Origin: Rhizobium sp. WYCCWR10014 | Lineage (GTDB): Bacteria > Pseudomonadota > Alphaproteobacteria > Rhizobiales > Rhizobiaceae | Direction: 5' to 3' | NCBI RefSeq assembly: GCF_001657485.1 | Contig: NZ_LXFU01000051.1 | Span: forward strand, 1-64,000 | DNA: 64,000 bases | Shown: positions 25,897 through 34,759 of the stretch, piece after piece | Layout of the letters: each line of letters starts with the position of its first letter | How positions within the stretch are numbered: the stretch's first letter is position 1 | Notes under the pieces: generated by a model | The model's input: only the letters and a program-made list of their open reading frames with translations | Databases searched by the model: none | What the model was told of the DNA's origin: nothing | Translations under genes and position numbers: made by a program

Positions 25897-28800
25897 ATGA
25901 GGGTCATAGGAATTGCTCTGGCATGTATCATGTTGCTGTCGCAGCCGGCTCTGGCGCAGTCTCCACTCGACATCATCAGGAGCTTGACCGACGGCGTCAC
26001 CCGTGATCCTGCGCCGCCAGATGTTGATCGCGGAACGTCCAAACCGATACAGACTCTTCGGTCGCAGCTGACAAGATCGCAAGTGCAACGCCTGCAACGT
26101 GCCCTGGAAGCGCTCGGTTACTATCATGGTCCGATCGACGGAGATGCCGGGGTCGAGACGTGGAGTTCGGTGGTAGCGTGGGCACGCGACCGGGGATGGG
26201 AGGCTCCAACAACCCTCCGTGTCGCGCATCTCAATTCCCTGGAAGCTGAACGCGCGCAGGGACAGGTCGCAGAACAGGATCGACCAAACTCTGGTCCGAA
26301 AGATCAGACTGTTCGTCGTGTTCAAACGGCGCTCTCACGGCTCGGCTACTATTCGGGGCCGGTGAATGGGCAGACAGACCAAGCGACCATGGCTGCGATG
26401 GCGGCCTGGGCGGCGGATCGGAGCTGGGAGGCGCCGGCATCGATCCGGGAGGCACATGCCGTCAACATGGAGGAGGAACTCTCCCATAGGACAGGTCCGG
26501 TTGTCGGCGATGCGGCCTTACCACCGTGGCAGCCGGACGACACAGGGATCGGCAGCAAAAGCTGCGCCTCCACCGGCTACAGCAAAGTCTGCCTTCGTCT
26601 TGCCTGCGATGCCGAAGCCGGTGTGGTCCTTGATCTCGAAGAGGTGGCGGGCTACTCGACACCGTCGGTCTCTAACGCAGGACTGACGGTGGATCGGGGC
26701 CCTGAGGCAATGCTTCCTCTCGATGGCATCCGCAAGAGACCGGTCCTCGATGCCGGTCGCGATGCGGCGCTCATCGCCCGCCTTTCCTCCGGGCGGTCGC
26801 TGAACCTCAAGCTGGGGACATGGTCGATGTCCTTCGGTCTCGCGCAATTCGGCCCCGAATACGACCGGGTCGGGAAGGCATGTGCTACCCTCCTTGCCAG
26901 GCTCCGTAGCGGCCAGGATCCCTTCCCTGGCCAGTTCGCCCGCCTTGCCGACGAACTGGCCGAGGTCACTGTGTCCGAAGGAACGTGGACCTCGCAGCCA
27001 AATACGGATCTTGGCGGCAGTGACATTCGACATGGGCTGGCCGATCCGCTTCTGCGTGGCCTGACGGAAGGCGAATGTATCGCGATCTGCTCCGAAACCG
27101 ACATGTGCCGGGCCTATACGTTCAACTCGAGCGGCGGGACATGTTTCCTGAAATCCGAAAAGGGGTCGTCCAAACCCTTCGCAGCCGCAAAGAGCGGCGT
27201 TTTCGATGGCCGGAAAGCGGGTTTAGCACCTCCACCCACCCGCGGACCGGGACCGATCGTGGATGGATCGGTCGGCTGGCACGAGGGCGAGACGCTGGAA
27301 GGCTTCCAGGCCCGCGTGAAACAAGCTGCTCGCAGGCTCGGCGGGTCATGCGACGAGGAGAAGGAGACGCTCCGGCGTCTGGCCGAAAAATTCCAATGGA
27401 GATTGCCGCATGAGGGACCGCTCCGCGCCGGAAACAGCTTTGCGATCGAGTGGTCGGGCAATACACTCGAAGATCGCATACCGGTATGGTTCATGGTCAA
27501 AGCAGAACAGCCCGTCCGCTTTAAAGGCAAGGGGCATGTCGCGTTGGGTCCTGCCGCGCCCAACCCGTTCGCGATAAAAGCCGGTCTCGGCAAGACACGC
27601 GCCATGGTCGCTCTGGCGACACGTGGCGCCGCGGCGAGTGGTTCAGTTTCAACCATTCCGTTGCAAGCCGGGCCTTTGAACCTATCCGTCTCATTGGTGG
27701 GCTATCTGCGCGCCTGCGAGGAGGAGATCGTTTTGAAGGAAGAGTCGGAGCGGCTTGAAATCGCACCGGCGCCTGCCGAGATCGTCCTCAACACCGCCGA
27801 GGGCCGCGCGGCGTTCACACATAGCATCGATATCCCTAAATTCTCCCGTCGCATCCTCCTCAACGATACCCGCTTTCTTCTGCTGGATGCGGCAAGCGGG
27901 ACGGAAATCGTAGAGCGGGCAGGCACACACCTGCAGATCTCGCCGACCCACCGCTTCATCGGCGTCGAGCACAATGGCCGGCTCGACATCGTCGACATGG
28001 TCGATGGGCGTACGGCTGCGACAGCGGATGCCGGCGACCTTCGCTGGGCGCTCGGCGACAGTGTCGTCTTCACCACGCTCGCGCCTTGGGCGGAGGTGAA
28101 TTTTTCCTCCACCTTCGGCGATCATTTGCGCATACGCGAACAGATTACCGGGCCGTCTTGCTGCACCGCAGACCGCGGTCAAACGCGCGTGGCGATCGAT
28201 CTGGAGAATGCTGCCTACGCCATTTGGGGTGGCGCCGGCTACCGCGTTGGTGGGCTCCAGAACCCGGATTACGCCTCGATCGCGAATTCTTCGGGCGCCT
28301 ACAGCTCCGAAGGCGGCGAGACCATTCCCCTTCATTTTCATATGTTCTGGTCGCTGGGCATGGTGTCGCCCGTCAGTGTCGCTCGGGAATTCGATGTTGC
28401 CGGCGGCTTCAAGACGACCAGTACCTGGGAAGACTGGGAGGTTGCGGACGCCGACAGCCGCCGCCCCCGCGATTTTACGGAGAGCCTGTCGCGCACACTG
28501 GCCAAAATTGAGCTTCAGGCAGTCATGATCGATACGGCCCTGGCATCGAACGACCAAGGCTCCACCAGACCCGGCAATGACACACCGCTCGCTGCTGCCT
28601 TGCCCGAACAACTCCTGCGCCTCGGCGTCGCGCTCGATCCAATGGTCGATGGTGAACGCCTCGTCGCGTCCGACGCGGCAGGTGAGAATAACGCCCTTCA
28701 CGCGCTTGATCGTGACCAGCGGCTGAAACGATCCGCAGAGGCGATGGGGCGCTTCCGCCGCGAGGCGGAGCGTGCGGGCTGGCGATTCGACTGGGCTCTG

Positions 28801-30561
28801 CCCCTCGGGGAGGAGGGTCCAATCTCCGACTGTGAACATCTTCTGCTCGGAGAATCCCCAAGCACGGGAGGCACGGGCTCGCTGTCGGCGCCTCGCGACG
28901 TTGTCGAGGTCTCGACGGTCCGCACGTCTCGCGGGGCGGTATGGGTGGCCCGTGCGGAGTGTGTCGCGGGCGCGACGTTCGGCAGCCTCAGGCCCTATGC
29001 CGCCTTTTACGTCATGGATATCGCGCGCCCCGCGCCGGCGGCGAGTGCGGCACTTCAGGCGGAAGGCGCATTTTTCTTCGAAAACAATGCCCATCGTCTG
29101 TGGTACCAGCACGCTTTTCGTATCAAAGCCAATGACGACCTGCTGCTGACCTATGCGCCCGGCAATGGCGTCATTACCGTGCGTGACCGCGCAACACAGA
29201 AGTTCCTCTGGATCGGCGAGAATCTTCCGAATGGCGACCTCCTCGTCGACGCCTGGTTGACGAAAGACCGTCGCCATGCGGTACAACTTAATTCTGACGG
29301 CAACTTCTACATTCACGCCATTCTGGACGATAGGCAGTCGCTCCTGTCCGGGCGCATTGCCGACGACGAGATCGCGATCTGGACCAAGGACTACTTTTAC
29401 GACGCGACAGCCGAGGCCGCCGCCCTCATCGATCTGAAGTTTCCCGGCAGGGTTGGACAGTATAGTCTCGACCGGTTTGGCACAGCGCGCTCGGTCCCAG
29501 ATCTGGCGCGCGCCGTTCTTGATCGAGGGCAGGCGCCGCAGGCCGTCGCCGAGGTGGGCGTGCCGCCGTCGTTGACAGGCGAGATCGCGCTCGAGGAAAA
29601 CGGCAGCCGCGTGAGAGCCGTACTGCAGTTCGATCCGGCTGAGACGGTGCTTATGTCGATTTTTCAGGACGGTGTGCTGACCGAATCGGTTGATGCCGCC
29701 ACCATCGAAAATGCAGTGTCGTTCGAGAGGCTCAAGGACGCGCGTTGGGTTTCGGTCATCGGATTCAATTCCGCGGGCCTGGCGAGCCTTCCGGTATCGG
29801 TTGATCTCGGCGAGCCTCTTGCGCGCCGTGCGGTCACCCGCGCGCTGGTGATCGGCGTGAACACTTACGAGGATGAGCGTCTCCGTTCGCTCAATTACCC
29901 TCTGCGCGATGCTGGCACGGTGCTCGAAACGCTGACCGAGCCGCTTGGTAAGGAGCCACCGTTCCGCGGCGAGGTAGGGCCGAAGGACAGGCGCGCCACA
30001 CCCGAGGCCATCCTGGAGGCGACGGCGCGGCTGCTGGACGGGCTTGCTCTCGGGGACCACGCGGTCCTGTTTCTGGCCGGCCATGGCATGCAGGATCGCA
30101 ATGGGCGTTTCTATTTCGCGACGTCGGCCACCGATCCGACGGATCTCGAACACACAGCCTTGCCTTTCGAACGGCTGGCCGCGCTGTTCGAAAGGACCGA
30201 GGCGCGCATCACCATTCTTCTTGACGCCTGCCACTCCGGCGCCGCGGGGACCGGGTCTTTCACCACCAACGACGATCTCGCCAACAGCCTCGCCGCCCTC
30301 AGATCCAATCTCACCGTTCTCGCCGCTGCGAAGGGCCGACAGGAGTCGCTCGGGCGGCGCGAGGTCGGGGGCCTGTTCACTAGCGCGATCGTTACCGTCC
30401 TTGGAAAGGAACGCGATCGTTATGACCACAATCACAATGGTCGCATCGAGGCCTCCGAACTGTATCGCGGCGTCAAGACGTTGGTTTTCGCGGCGAGCGA
30501 CGGCAAGCAGACACCCTGGATCATCAACAGCCGACTGGTGGGAGACTATGCCCTCTTTTAG
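25897..30561 (+). CDS. Large secreted caspase-like (peptidase C14) protein
   Basis: 1554 residues from the ATG at 25897, which starts a signal peptide ending near ALAQ (residue 21). In order: two peptidoglycan-binding-like repeats (61-101, LQRALEALGYYHGPIDGDAG; 137-177, VQTALSRLGYYSGPVNGQTD); a PAN/apple-like segment (about 360-440, Cys pairs around GECIAICSETDMCRAYTFN); a long beta-rich middle, possibly propeller-like; and a caspase domain (about 1310-1500) with H1396 in LAGHGMQD and C1445 in LDACHSGAAG. Near the end lies a 12-residue EF-hand loop, D1510-x-N-x-N-G-x-I-x3-E1521, which could give calcium control. Periplasmic or secreted location is expected. The substrate is unknown. The next gene overlaps it by 14 nt. 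Confidence 0.85.
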   Translation: MRVIGIALACIMLLSQPALAQSPLDIIRSLTDGVTRDPAPPDVDRGTSKPIQTLRSQLTRSQVQRLQRALEALGYYHGPIDGDAGVETWSSVVAWARDRGWEAPTTLRVAHLNSLEAERAQGQVAEQDRPNSGPKDQTVRRVQTALSRLGYYSGPVNGQTDQATMAAMAAWAADRSWEAPASIREAHAVNMEEELSHRTGPVVGDAALPPWQPDDTGIGSKSCASTGYSKVCLRLACDAEAGVVLDLEEVAGYSTPSVSNAGLTVDRGPEAMLPLDGIRKRPVLDAGRDAALIARLSSGRSLNLKLGTWSMSFGLAQFGPEYDRVGKACATLLARLRSGQDPFPGQFARLADELAEVTVSEGTWTSQPNTDLGGSDIRHGLADPLLRGLTEGECIAICSETDMCRAYTFNSSGGTCFLKSEKGSSKPFAAAKSGVFDGRKAGLAPPPTRGPGPIVDGSVGWHEGETLEGFQARVKQAARRLGGSCDEEKETLRRLAEKFQWRLPHEGPLRAGNSFAIEWSGNTLEDRIPVWFMVKAEQPVRFKGKGHVALGPAAPNPFAIKAGLGKTRAMVALATRGAAASGSVSTIPLQAGPLNLSVSLVGYLRACEEEIVLKEESERLEIAPAPAEIVLNTAEGRAAFTHSIDIPKFSRRILLNDTRFLLLDAASGTEIVERAGTHLQISPTHRFIGVEHNGRLDIVDMVDGRTAATADAGDLRWALGDSVVFTTLAPWAEVNFSSTFGDHLRIREQITGPSCCTADRGQTRVAIDLENAAYAIWGGAGYRVGGLQNPDYASIANSSGAYSSEGGETIPLHFHMFWSLGMVSPVSVAREFDVAGGFKTTSTWEDWEVADADSRRPRDFTESLSRTLAKIELQAVMIDTALASNDQGSTRPGNDTPLAAALPEQLLRLGVALDPMVDGERLVASDAAGENNALHALDRDQRLKRSAEAMGRFRREAERAGWRFDWALPLGEEGPISDCEHLLLGESPSTGGTGSLSAPRDVVEVSTVRTSRGAVWVARAECVAGATFGSLRPYAAFYVMDIARPAPAASAALQAEGAFFFENNAHRLWYQHAFRIKANDDLLLTYAPGNGVITVRDRATQKFLWIGENLPNGDLLVDAWLTKDRRHAVQLNSDGNFYIHAILDDRQSLLSGRIADDEIAIWTKDYFYDATAEAAALIDLKFPGRVGQYSLDRFGTARSVPDLARAVLDRGQAPQAVAEVGVPPSLTGEIALEENGSRVRAVLQFDPAETVLMSIFQDGVLTESVDAATIENAVSFERLKDARWVSVIGFNSAGLASLPVSVDLGEPLARRAVTRALVIGVNTYEDERLRSLNYPLRDAGTVLETLTEPLGKEPPFRGEVGPKDRRATPEAILEATARLLDGLALGDHAVLFLAGHGMQDRNGRFYFATSATDPTDLEHTALPFERLAALFERTEARITILLDACHSGAAGTGSFTTNDDLANSLAALRSNLTVLAAAKGRQESLGRREVGGLFTSAIVTVLGKERDRYDHNHNGRIEASELYRGVKTLVFAASDGKQTPWIINSRLVGDYALF

Positions 30562-30988
30562 ATTTCGCGACGCCTATGGAGCGGTTGCGGCCCTGGCAGC
30601 TGCCATCCTGCTTCTCGCACCTGCCGCCGCCGGTGCCGCGTGCCTCATCTGCGACGAGGTCGTCGAGCTCGATGGGGTAAGGGCAAAATGCTTCCGTCAG
30701 GACTATGAAAAGTTTCTCTCAACCGCCCGGAGCGCGGAAACGAGCAATGCGGAGGTCGATCTCTCCGCCTGCGCCGGGGACGACGGACGCGAACGCCGCG
30801 GTCTTGATCGGATGCCCGGGCTATTACCGCCAGGACGCGAATCCACAGCACGCAACCAGCGCGAGCTACGCTCGGTCTACATCTTCGATGAAGCAAGCCT
30901 TGTTTGCCTGAAGCGGTTGCTGGATGGGCACGAAGGCACGATCGATCCGTCGGTGCGGTTCGATCTGGTCGAGAATTGCAAGCCATGA
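30548..30988 (+). CDS. Small secreted Cys-containing protein of unknown function
   Basis: 146 residues. I do not recognise the family. The first 32 residues form a clear signal peptide (AAVAALAAAILLLAPAAAGAA), followed at once by CLICDEVVELDGVRAKCF, so several Cys could form disulfides in the periplasm. The start at 30548 lies inside the end of the caspase-like gene (14-nt overlap, different frame), with GGGAG just upstream. Its own stop overlaps the start of the next gene (ATGA). This coupling suggests that it works with the caspase-like protein, perhaps as a partner or inhibitor (inference). Confidence 0.7.
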   Translation: MPSFRFRDAYGAVAALAAAILLLAPAAAGAACLICDEVVELDGVRAKCFRQDYEKFLSTARSAETSNAEVDLSACAGDDGRERRGLDRMPGLLPPGRESTARNQRELRSVYIFDEASLVCLKRLLDGHEGTIDPSVRFDLVENCKP

Positions 30989-31575
30989 GCCAGCCATCAT
31001 CCAAGCGGCAGGTCGGGCTCTCTTTCTTCCACGTTTCGGATGCGGGCTGGTCGCTTCTAAGCAGCATTGTCACCGTAGTGACCTTCGTCGGCGCGGTGGG
31101 GGGTGTCTTTTGGGCGGTCTTCGAGTACCGCGAGAGCCAGGAAACCGAACGCACGAAATATACGCTCACTCTCATCGAGACCTGGGAAATGCAGGGTTAT
31201 CGGCAAGCCTATGGTGAACTTCGTAAGTTCTACACGGCGTTCATCGAGACGGTCCCGCCCGCCGACAGGAGGACGGCCGAGACGAGCGGACACGCCAGGG
31301 ACAACCTTCTGCAGTCCTTCAACCGTCGGATCGCGCAGGAGCCCGCGCGCCAGGAGCAGGTCAGGGAGGTGGTCTATTTCTTCAACCGGCTTGGTCTTTG
31401 CGTGAGCGCGTCGCTCTGCTCCAAGGAAACAACCGCGGTCTTCTTCAATGATACCGTGCAGTCTTTCCTCGATGCTTACGGCCCTTATATCGAGAGCAGC
31501 AAGGAGACATTGCCAGGCCGAGGCACGACACTTGTCGATCTCTCTCGGGAACTCAATCCCGCTGGTCGGGACTAG
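30985..31575 (+). CDS. Single-pass membrane protein, DUF4760-like
   Basis: 196 residues from the ATG at 30985, which overlaps the previous stop. One membrane helix (about residues 21-46, SLLSSIVTVVTFVGAVGGVFWAVF) is followed by a soluble helical domain (YRESQETERTKYTLTLIETWEMQGYRQAYGELRKFY, then VVYFFNRLGLCV). The pattern resembles DUF4760-type proteins, whose function I do not know. As third gene of the caspase-like unit it could anchor or signal for the two secreted products (inference). Confidence 0.7.
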   Translation: MSQPSSKRQVGLSFFHVSDAGWSLLSSIVTVVTFVGAVGGVFWAVFEYRESQETERTKYTLTLIETWEMQGYRQAYGELRKFYTAFIETVPPADRRTAETSGHARDNLLQSFNRRIAQEPARQEQVREVVYFFNRLGLCVSASLCSKETTAVFFNDTVQSFLDAYGPYIESSKETLPGRGTTLVDLSRELNPAGRD

Positions 31576-31690
31576 GCACCATGCTAATCTCTCCCTTTCG
31601 TGCATTGCCCTTCGTCGATTTCCCCTGATAAGACTTCTCCTATTCGTTTCATCACCTATGTCCTTGGTTTTTCGGGAGGCAATCGTCGCC

Positions 31691-32485
31691 ATGGTCGAAC
31701 TTGCGCAATCGCTCGCATCCATCAAGCTGCCGGACCTGTCCGGCAAGGCCGTGCTGATCACCGGCGCCTCGACCGGGATCGGCGCGGCGCTTGCCCGCGC
31801 TTTTGCCGCGCAGGGGGCGAAGGTCGGCGTGCATTACAATGCCAGCCGCGAACCGGCGGAGAAGCTTGCAGAGGAGATCCGGGCTGCCGGCGCCACCGTG
31901 CATCTGATCCAGGGTGACGTGTCGAGGGAAGGCGAGACCGAGCGTGTCGTCGAGGAGACGGCGAAGACCTTCGGTCATCTCGACGGGCTCATCAACAACG
32001 CGGGCGGCATGCTGGGGCGCAAGCCGACCTCCGAATATACCGACGCCCATTACGCCGCGGTCATGGACCTCAACGCCCGCTCGGTGCTGGCGGCAACGCG
32101 TGCGGCGCATCCCTGGCTGAAGAAGCAGGGTGGCTTCATCATCAACACCACCTCGATCGCCGCGCGCAATGGCGGCGGCAATGGTGCGATCCTGTATGCG
32201 GCGTCCAAGGGCTTCGTCTCGACGATCACGCGTGGTCATGCCAAGGAATTCGTCGCCGACAGGATCCGCGTCAACGCGGTGGCGCCGGGCGTTATCGCCA
32301 CGCCCTTCCACGAGCGTTATACCAATGACGAGCAGATGGAGCTGCAGCGCAAGTCGATCCCGATGGGCTTCGTCGGCACGTCGGAGGATTGCGTCGGCGC
32401 CTATCTCTTCCTCGCCTCGCCGACGTTGTCGGGTTACATCACCGGCCAGATCATCGAGGTCAATGGCGGCCAGCTGATGCCGTGA
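31691..32485 (+). CDS. SDR-family oxidoreductase
   Basis: 264 residues with the classical short-chain dehydrogenase layout: cofactor loop TGASTGIG (25-32), NNAG in LINNAGGML, catalytic Ser in NTTSIAARNGG, and the Y169-x3-K173 pair. The C-terminal SGYITGQIIEVNGGQLMP is typical of FabG-like members. The substrate is unknown. The start at 31691 follows GGGAGG by 11 nt. Another in-frame ATG at 31658 is possible. It stands alone between the caspase-like operon and glgX. Confidence 0.88.
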   Translation: MVELAQSLASIKLPDLSGKAVLITGASTGIGAALARAFAAQGAKVGVHYNASREPAEKLAEEIRAAGATVHLIQGDVSREGETERVVEETAKTFGHLDGLINNAGGMLGRKPTSEYTDAHYAAVMDLNARSVLAATRAAHPWLKKQGGFIINTTSIAARNGGGNGAILYAASKGFVSTITRGHAKEFVADRIRVNAVAPGVIATPFHERYTNDEQMELQRKSIPMGFVGTSEDCVGAYLFLASPTLSGYITGQIIEVNGGQLMP

Positions 32486-32514
32486 ACGCTTCGATCGGCG
32501 AGCAGATCCCTCGC

Positions 32515-32555
32515 GTTCCCTTTTAAAAAGGGAACTTTCGAACCGCCGTGACGTT
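32515..32555 (+). promoter_or_regulatory. EcfG/RpoE2-type promoter of glgX, with -35 inside a palindrome
   Basis: GGAAC (32531-32535), 16 nt, then CGTT (32552-32555), a full match to the alphaproteobacterial general-stress sigma consensus, ends 32 nt before the glgX ATG. The -35 box is the end of a perfect palindrome with 10-bp arms (GTTCCCTTTT at 32515-32524 and AAAAGGGAAC at 32526-32535) around one A. The palindrome could also end transcription of the upstream SDR gene. Confidence 0.75.
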
Positions 32556-32587
32556 TTCCGCTTGGTCTTTTTAGCAAGCGGGGCACC

Positions 32588-34744
32588 ATGAGCTTTTCAT
32601 TTTCGGAACTCGACTTCCTCAAGCCGGAGTTGGGAGCGGAGTATACGGGTTCTGGCACCCATTTCGCGGTATTCTCCGCCCATGCGGAACAGATGGAGCT
32701 CTGCCTGTTCTCGCCTGACGGAAAGAACGAGATCGCCCGGCTGCCGTTGCCGAAGCGCGAAGGCGACATCTGGTCGGGCTATATCGCCGGCGTCGGGCCG
32801 GGCACCGTCTACGGTTATCGTGCCCACGGCCCCTATGACCCGCAAGCCGGCCATCGCTTCAATCCGAACAAGCTCCTGCTCGACCCCTATGCCAAACAGG
32901 TGACGGGCGAGCTTAAATGGGATGACGCGCTCTTCGGTTATCAGATCGGCGAGGACGACCTTTCCTTCGACGAGCGTGACAGCGCGCCGTTCATGGTCAA
33001 GGGTGTGGTGCAGGATCCGGACTTCGATTGGGCGGGTGAAGAGGCGATCCGGCGTCCCTGGCCCGACACCATCATCTACGAGGCGCATGTTCGCGGCCTG
33101 ACGATGACCCATCCGAAGGTGCCAGACCGGCTGCGCGGCACCTTTCTCGGCATGTGCAGTGATCCGATCATCGACCATCTCGTCAAGCTCGGCATCTCGG
33201 CGATCGAGCTGCTGCCGATCCAGTATTTCCTCGACGATCGTTATCTCCTGGAAAACAACCTACGCAATTATTGGGGCTATCAGACACTCGGCTTCTTCGC
33301 GCCGCAATCTCGTTACTTGTCCGGCGACAAGATCACCGAAATCAAGACCATGGTGAAGAAGTTCCATGCCGCCGGCATCGAAGTCATCATGGACGTGGTC
33401 TATAACCACACCGCCGAAGGCAGCGAGAAAGGGCCGACGCTGTCCTTCCGCGGGCTCGACAATGCGAGCTATTACATTCTCTCCCCCGACGATCCGCGAC
33501 ACACCTTCGATACCACGGGGACCGGAAACACACTGAATGCCGCCAATCCCATGGTGATGCGCATGGTGCTCGACAGTCTGCGCTACTGGGTCGGCGTCAT
33601 GCATATCGACGGCTTCCGTTTCGACCTTGCCAGCACGCTCGGCCGCCAGGATATGGAATTCGATCGGCAGGGCCTGTTCTTCGGCGCCATCCGCCAGGAT
33701 CCCATCCTTGCCGGTGTCAAGCTGATCGCCGAGCCCTGGGACGTGGGCGATGGCGGTTATCAGGTTGGCGGCTTTCCGCATCCCTTCCGTGAGTGGAACG
33801 ACAAGTTTCGTGACGACGTGCGTCGCTTTTGGAAGGGCGATGGCGGCATGGTCTCGGAGATCTCGCAACGGATCACCGGCTCGGCGGTACAGTTCAACCA
33901 CTCGGATCGCGGCGCGACGTCATCGATCAACCTGCTGTCGGCCCATGACGGCTTCACGCTGATGGATACGGTTTCCTTCGACGACAAGCACAATGACGCG
34001 AACGGCGAGGATAACAGGGACGGACATTCGGACAATCATTCGGACAACATGGGTGCCGAAGGCGTGACCGATAACGAGGACATCAACAGCCTTCGGGCGC
34101 GGCGGCGCCGCAACATGATGGCGACGCTGATGCTCTCCCAGGGCGTTCCGATGATCCTTGCCGGCGATGAGTTGGGCAACAGCCAGGGTGGCAACAACAA
34201 CGCTTATTGCCAGGACAACGAGATCGGCTGGACGGATTGGTCGGGGCTCGACGACCCCTTCCTCGATTTCTGCCGGCAGGCCGTCGCCTTCCGCAAGGCC
34301 CATCCCGTCTTGCGGCAGGAGCGGTTCTTGACCGGAGAGACAGCCGAGGACGGGCGCATCGAGATCGCCTGGTACAAGCCGGACGGCGGTTTCATGGACG
34401 ATGGGGCCTGGAACGACGACGGTTTGCAGGTACTCGGCGTCTATGTCTCGAGGAGCGTGCATGCACCGGACACCGAGGAGATGGACGACCTCTTCCTGGT
34501 CTTCAATGCAGGTGGCGACTGCGAGGTTCATCTGCCTGTGGTGAATGGCCTCAAACAGTGGTCGATGGTTCTCGACACGGGCTCGGAGACGGATTCCTTC
34601 GAGGTGCACGAGCCGGAGAATCCGGTCATCGTCTATGCCCAGAGCGTGGCGGTCTTCGCGCCACAGGGACAAACCGCGCCGCCGAAAGGCGCGACAAAAG
34701 CCGAGCGTCGCCGCTGGTTCCAGTTCGGCCGCAGGAGCAAGTAA
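32588..34744 (+). CDS. glgX: Glycogen debranching enzyme GlgX
   Basis: 718-residue GH13 isoamylase-type enzyme that hydrolyses alpha-1,6 branch points of glycogen limit dextrins. It has an N-terminal CBM48-like domain (THFAVFSAHAEQMELCLF), then the TIM barrel with VIMDVVYNHTAEG, nucleophile D346 in GFRFDLAS, acid/base E382 in LIAEPWDVG, and D454 in SAHDGF. An EcfG-type promoter lies directly upstream. It is 15 nt before the topoisomerase gene, so carbon-store release and DNA maintenance may be induced together under stress. No glgA, glgB, glgC or glgP lies in the window. Confidence 0.93.
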   Translation: MSFSFSELDFLKPELGAEYTGSGTHFAVFSAHAEQMELCLFSPDGKNEIARLPLPKREGDIWSGYIAGVGPGTVYGYRAHGPYDPQAGHRFNPNKLLLDPYAKQVTGELKWDDALFGYQIGEDDLSFDERDSAPFMVKGVVQDPDFDWAGEEAIRRPWPDTIIYEAHVRGLTMTHPKVPDRLRGTFLGMCSDPIIDHLVKLGISAIELLPIQYFLDDRYLLENNLRNYWGYQTLGFFAPQSRYLSGDKITEIKTMVKKFHAAGIEVIMDVVYNHTAEGSEKGPTLSFRGLDNASYYILSPDDPRHTFDTTGTGNTLNAANPMVMRMVLDSLRYWVGVMHIDGFRFDLASTLGRQDMEFDRQGLFFGAIRQDPILAGVKLIAEPWDVGDGGYQVGGFPHPFREWNDKFRDDVRRFWKGDGGMVSEISQRITGSAVQFNHSDRGATSSINLLSAHDGFTLMDTVSFDDKHNDANGEDNRDGHSDNHSDNMGAEGVTDNEDINSLRARRRRNMMATLMLSQGVPMILAGDELGNSQGGNNNAYCQDNEIGWTDWSGLDDPFLDFCRQAVAFRKAHPVLRQERFLTGETAEDGRIEIAWYKPDGGFMDDGAWNDDGLQVLGVYVSRSVHAPDTEEMDDLFLVFNAGGDCEVHLPVVNGLKQWSMVLDTGSETDSFEVHEPENPVIVYAQSVAVFAPQGQTAPPKGATKAERRRWFQFGRRSK

Positions 34745-34759
34745 CGGGTCGCAGAGAAC

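Noticed and set aside
25514..25900. 128-codon plus-strand frame before the caspase-like gene
   Set aside because: No ribosome site, no coding-like composition, ends inside the next gene's start; treated as non-coding.
27691..30435. Very long minus-strand open frame (about 900 codons) opposite the caspase-like gene
   Set aside because: High-GC codon bias leaves the antisense frame open. The plus-strand product has a signal peptide and recognisable domains, while the antisense product is Arg/Gly/Asp-rich with no family resemblance.
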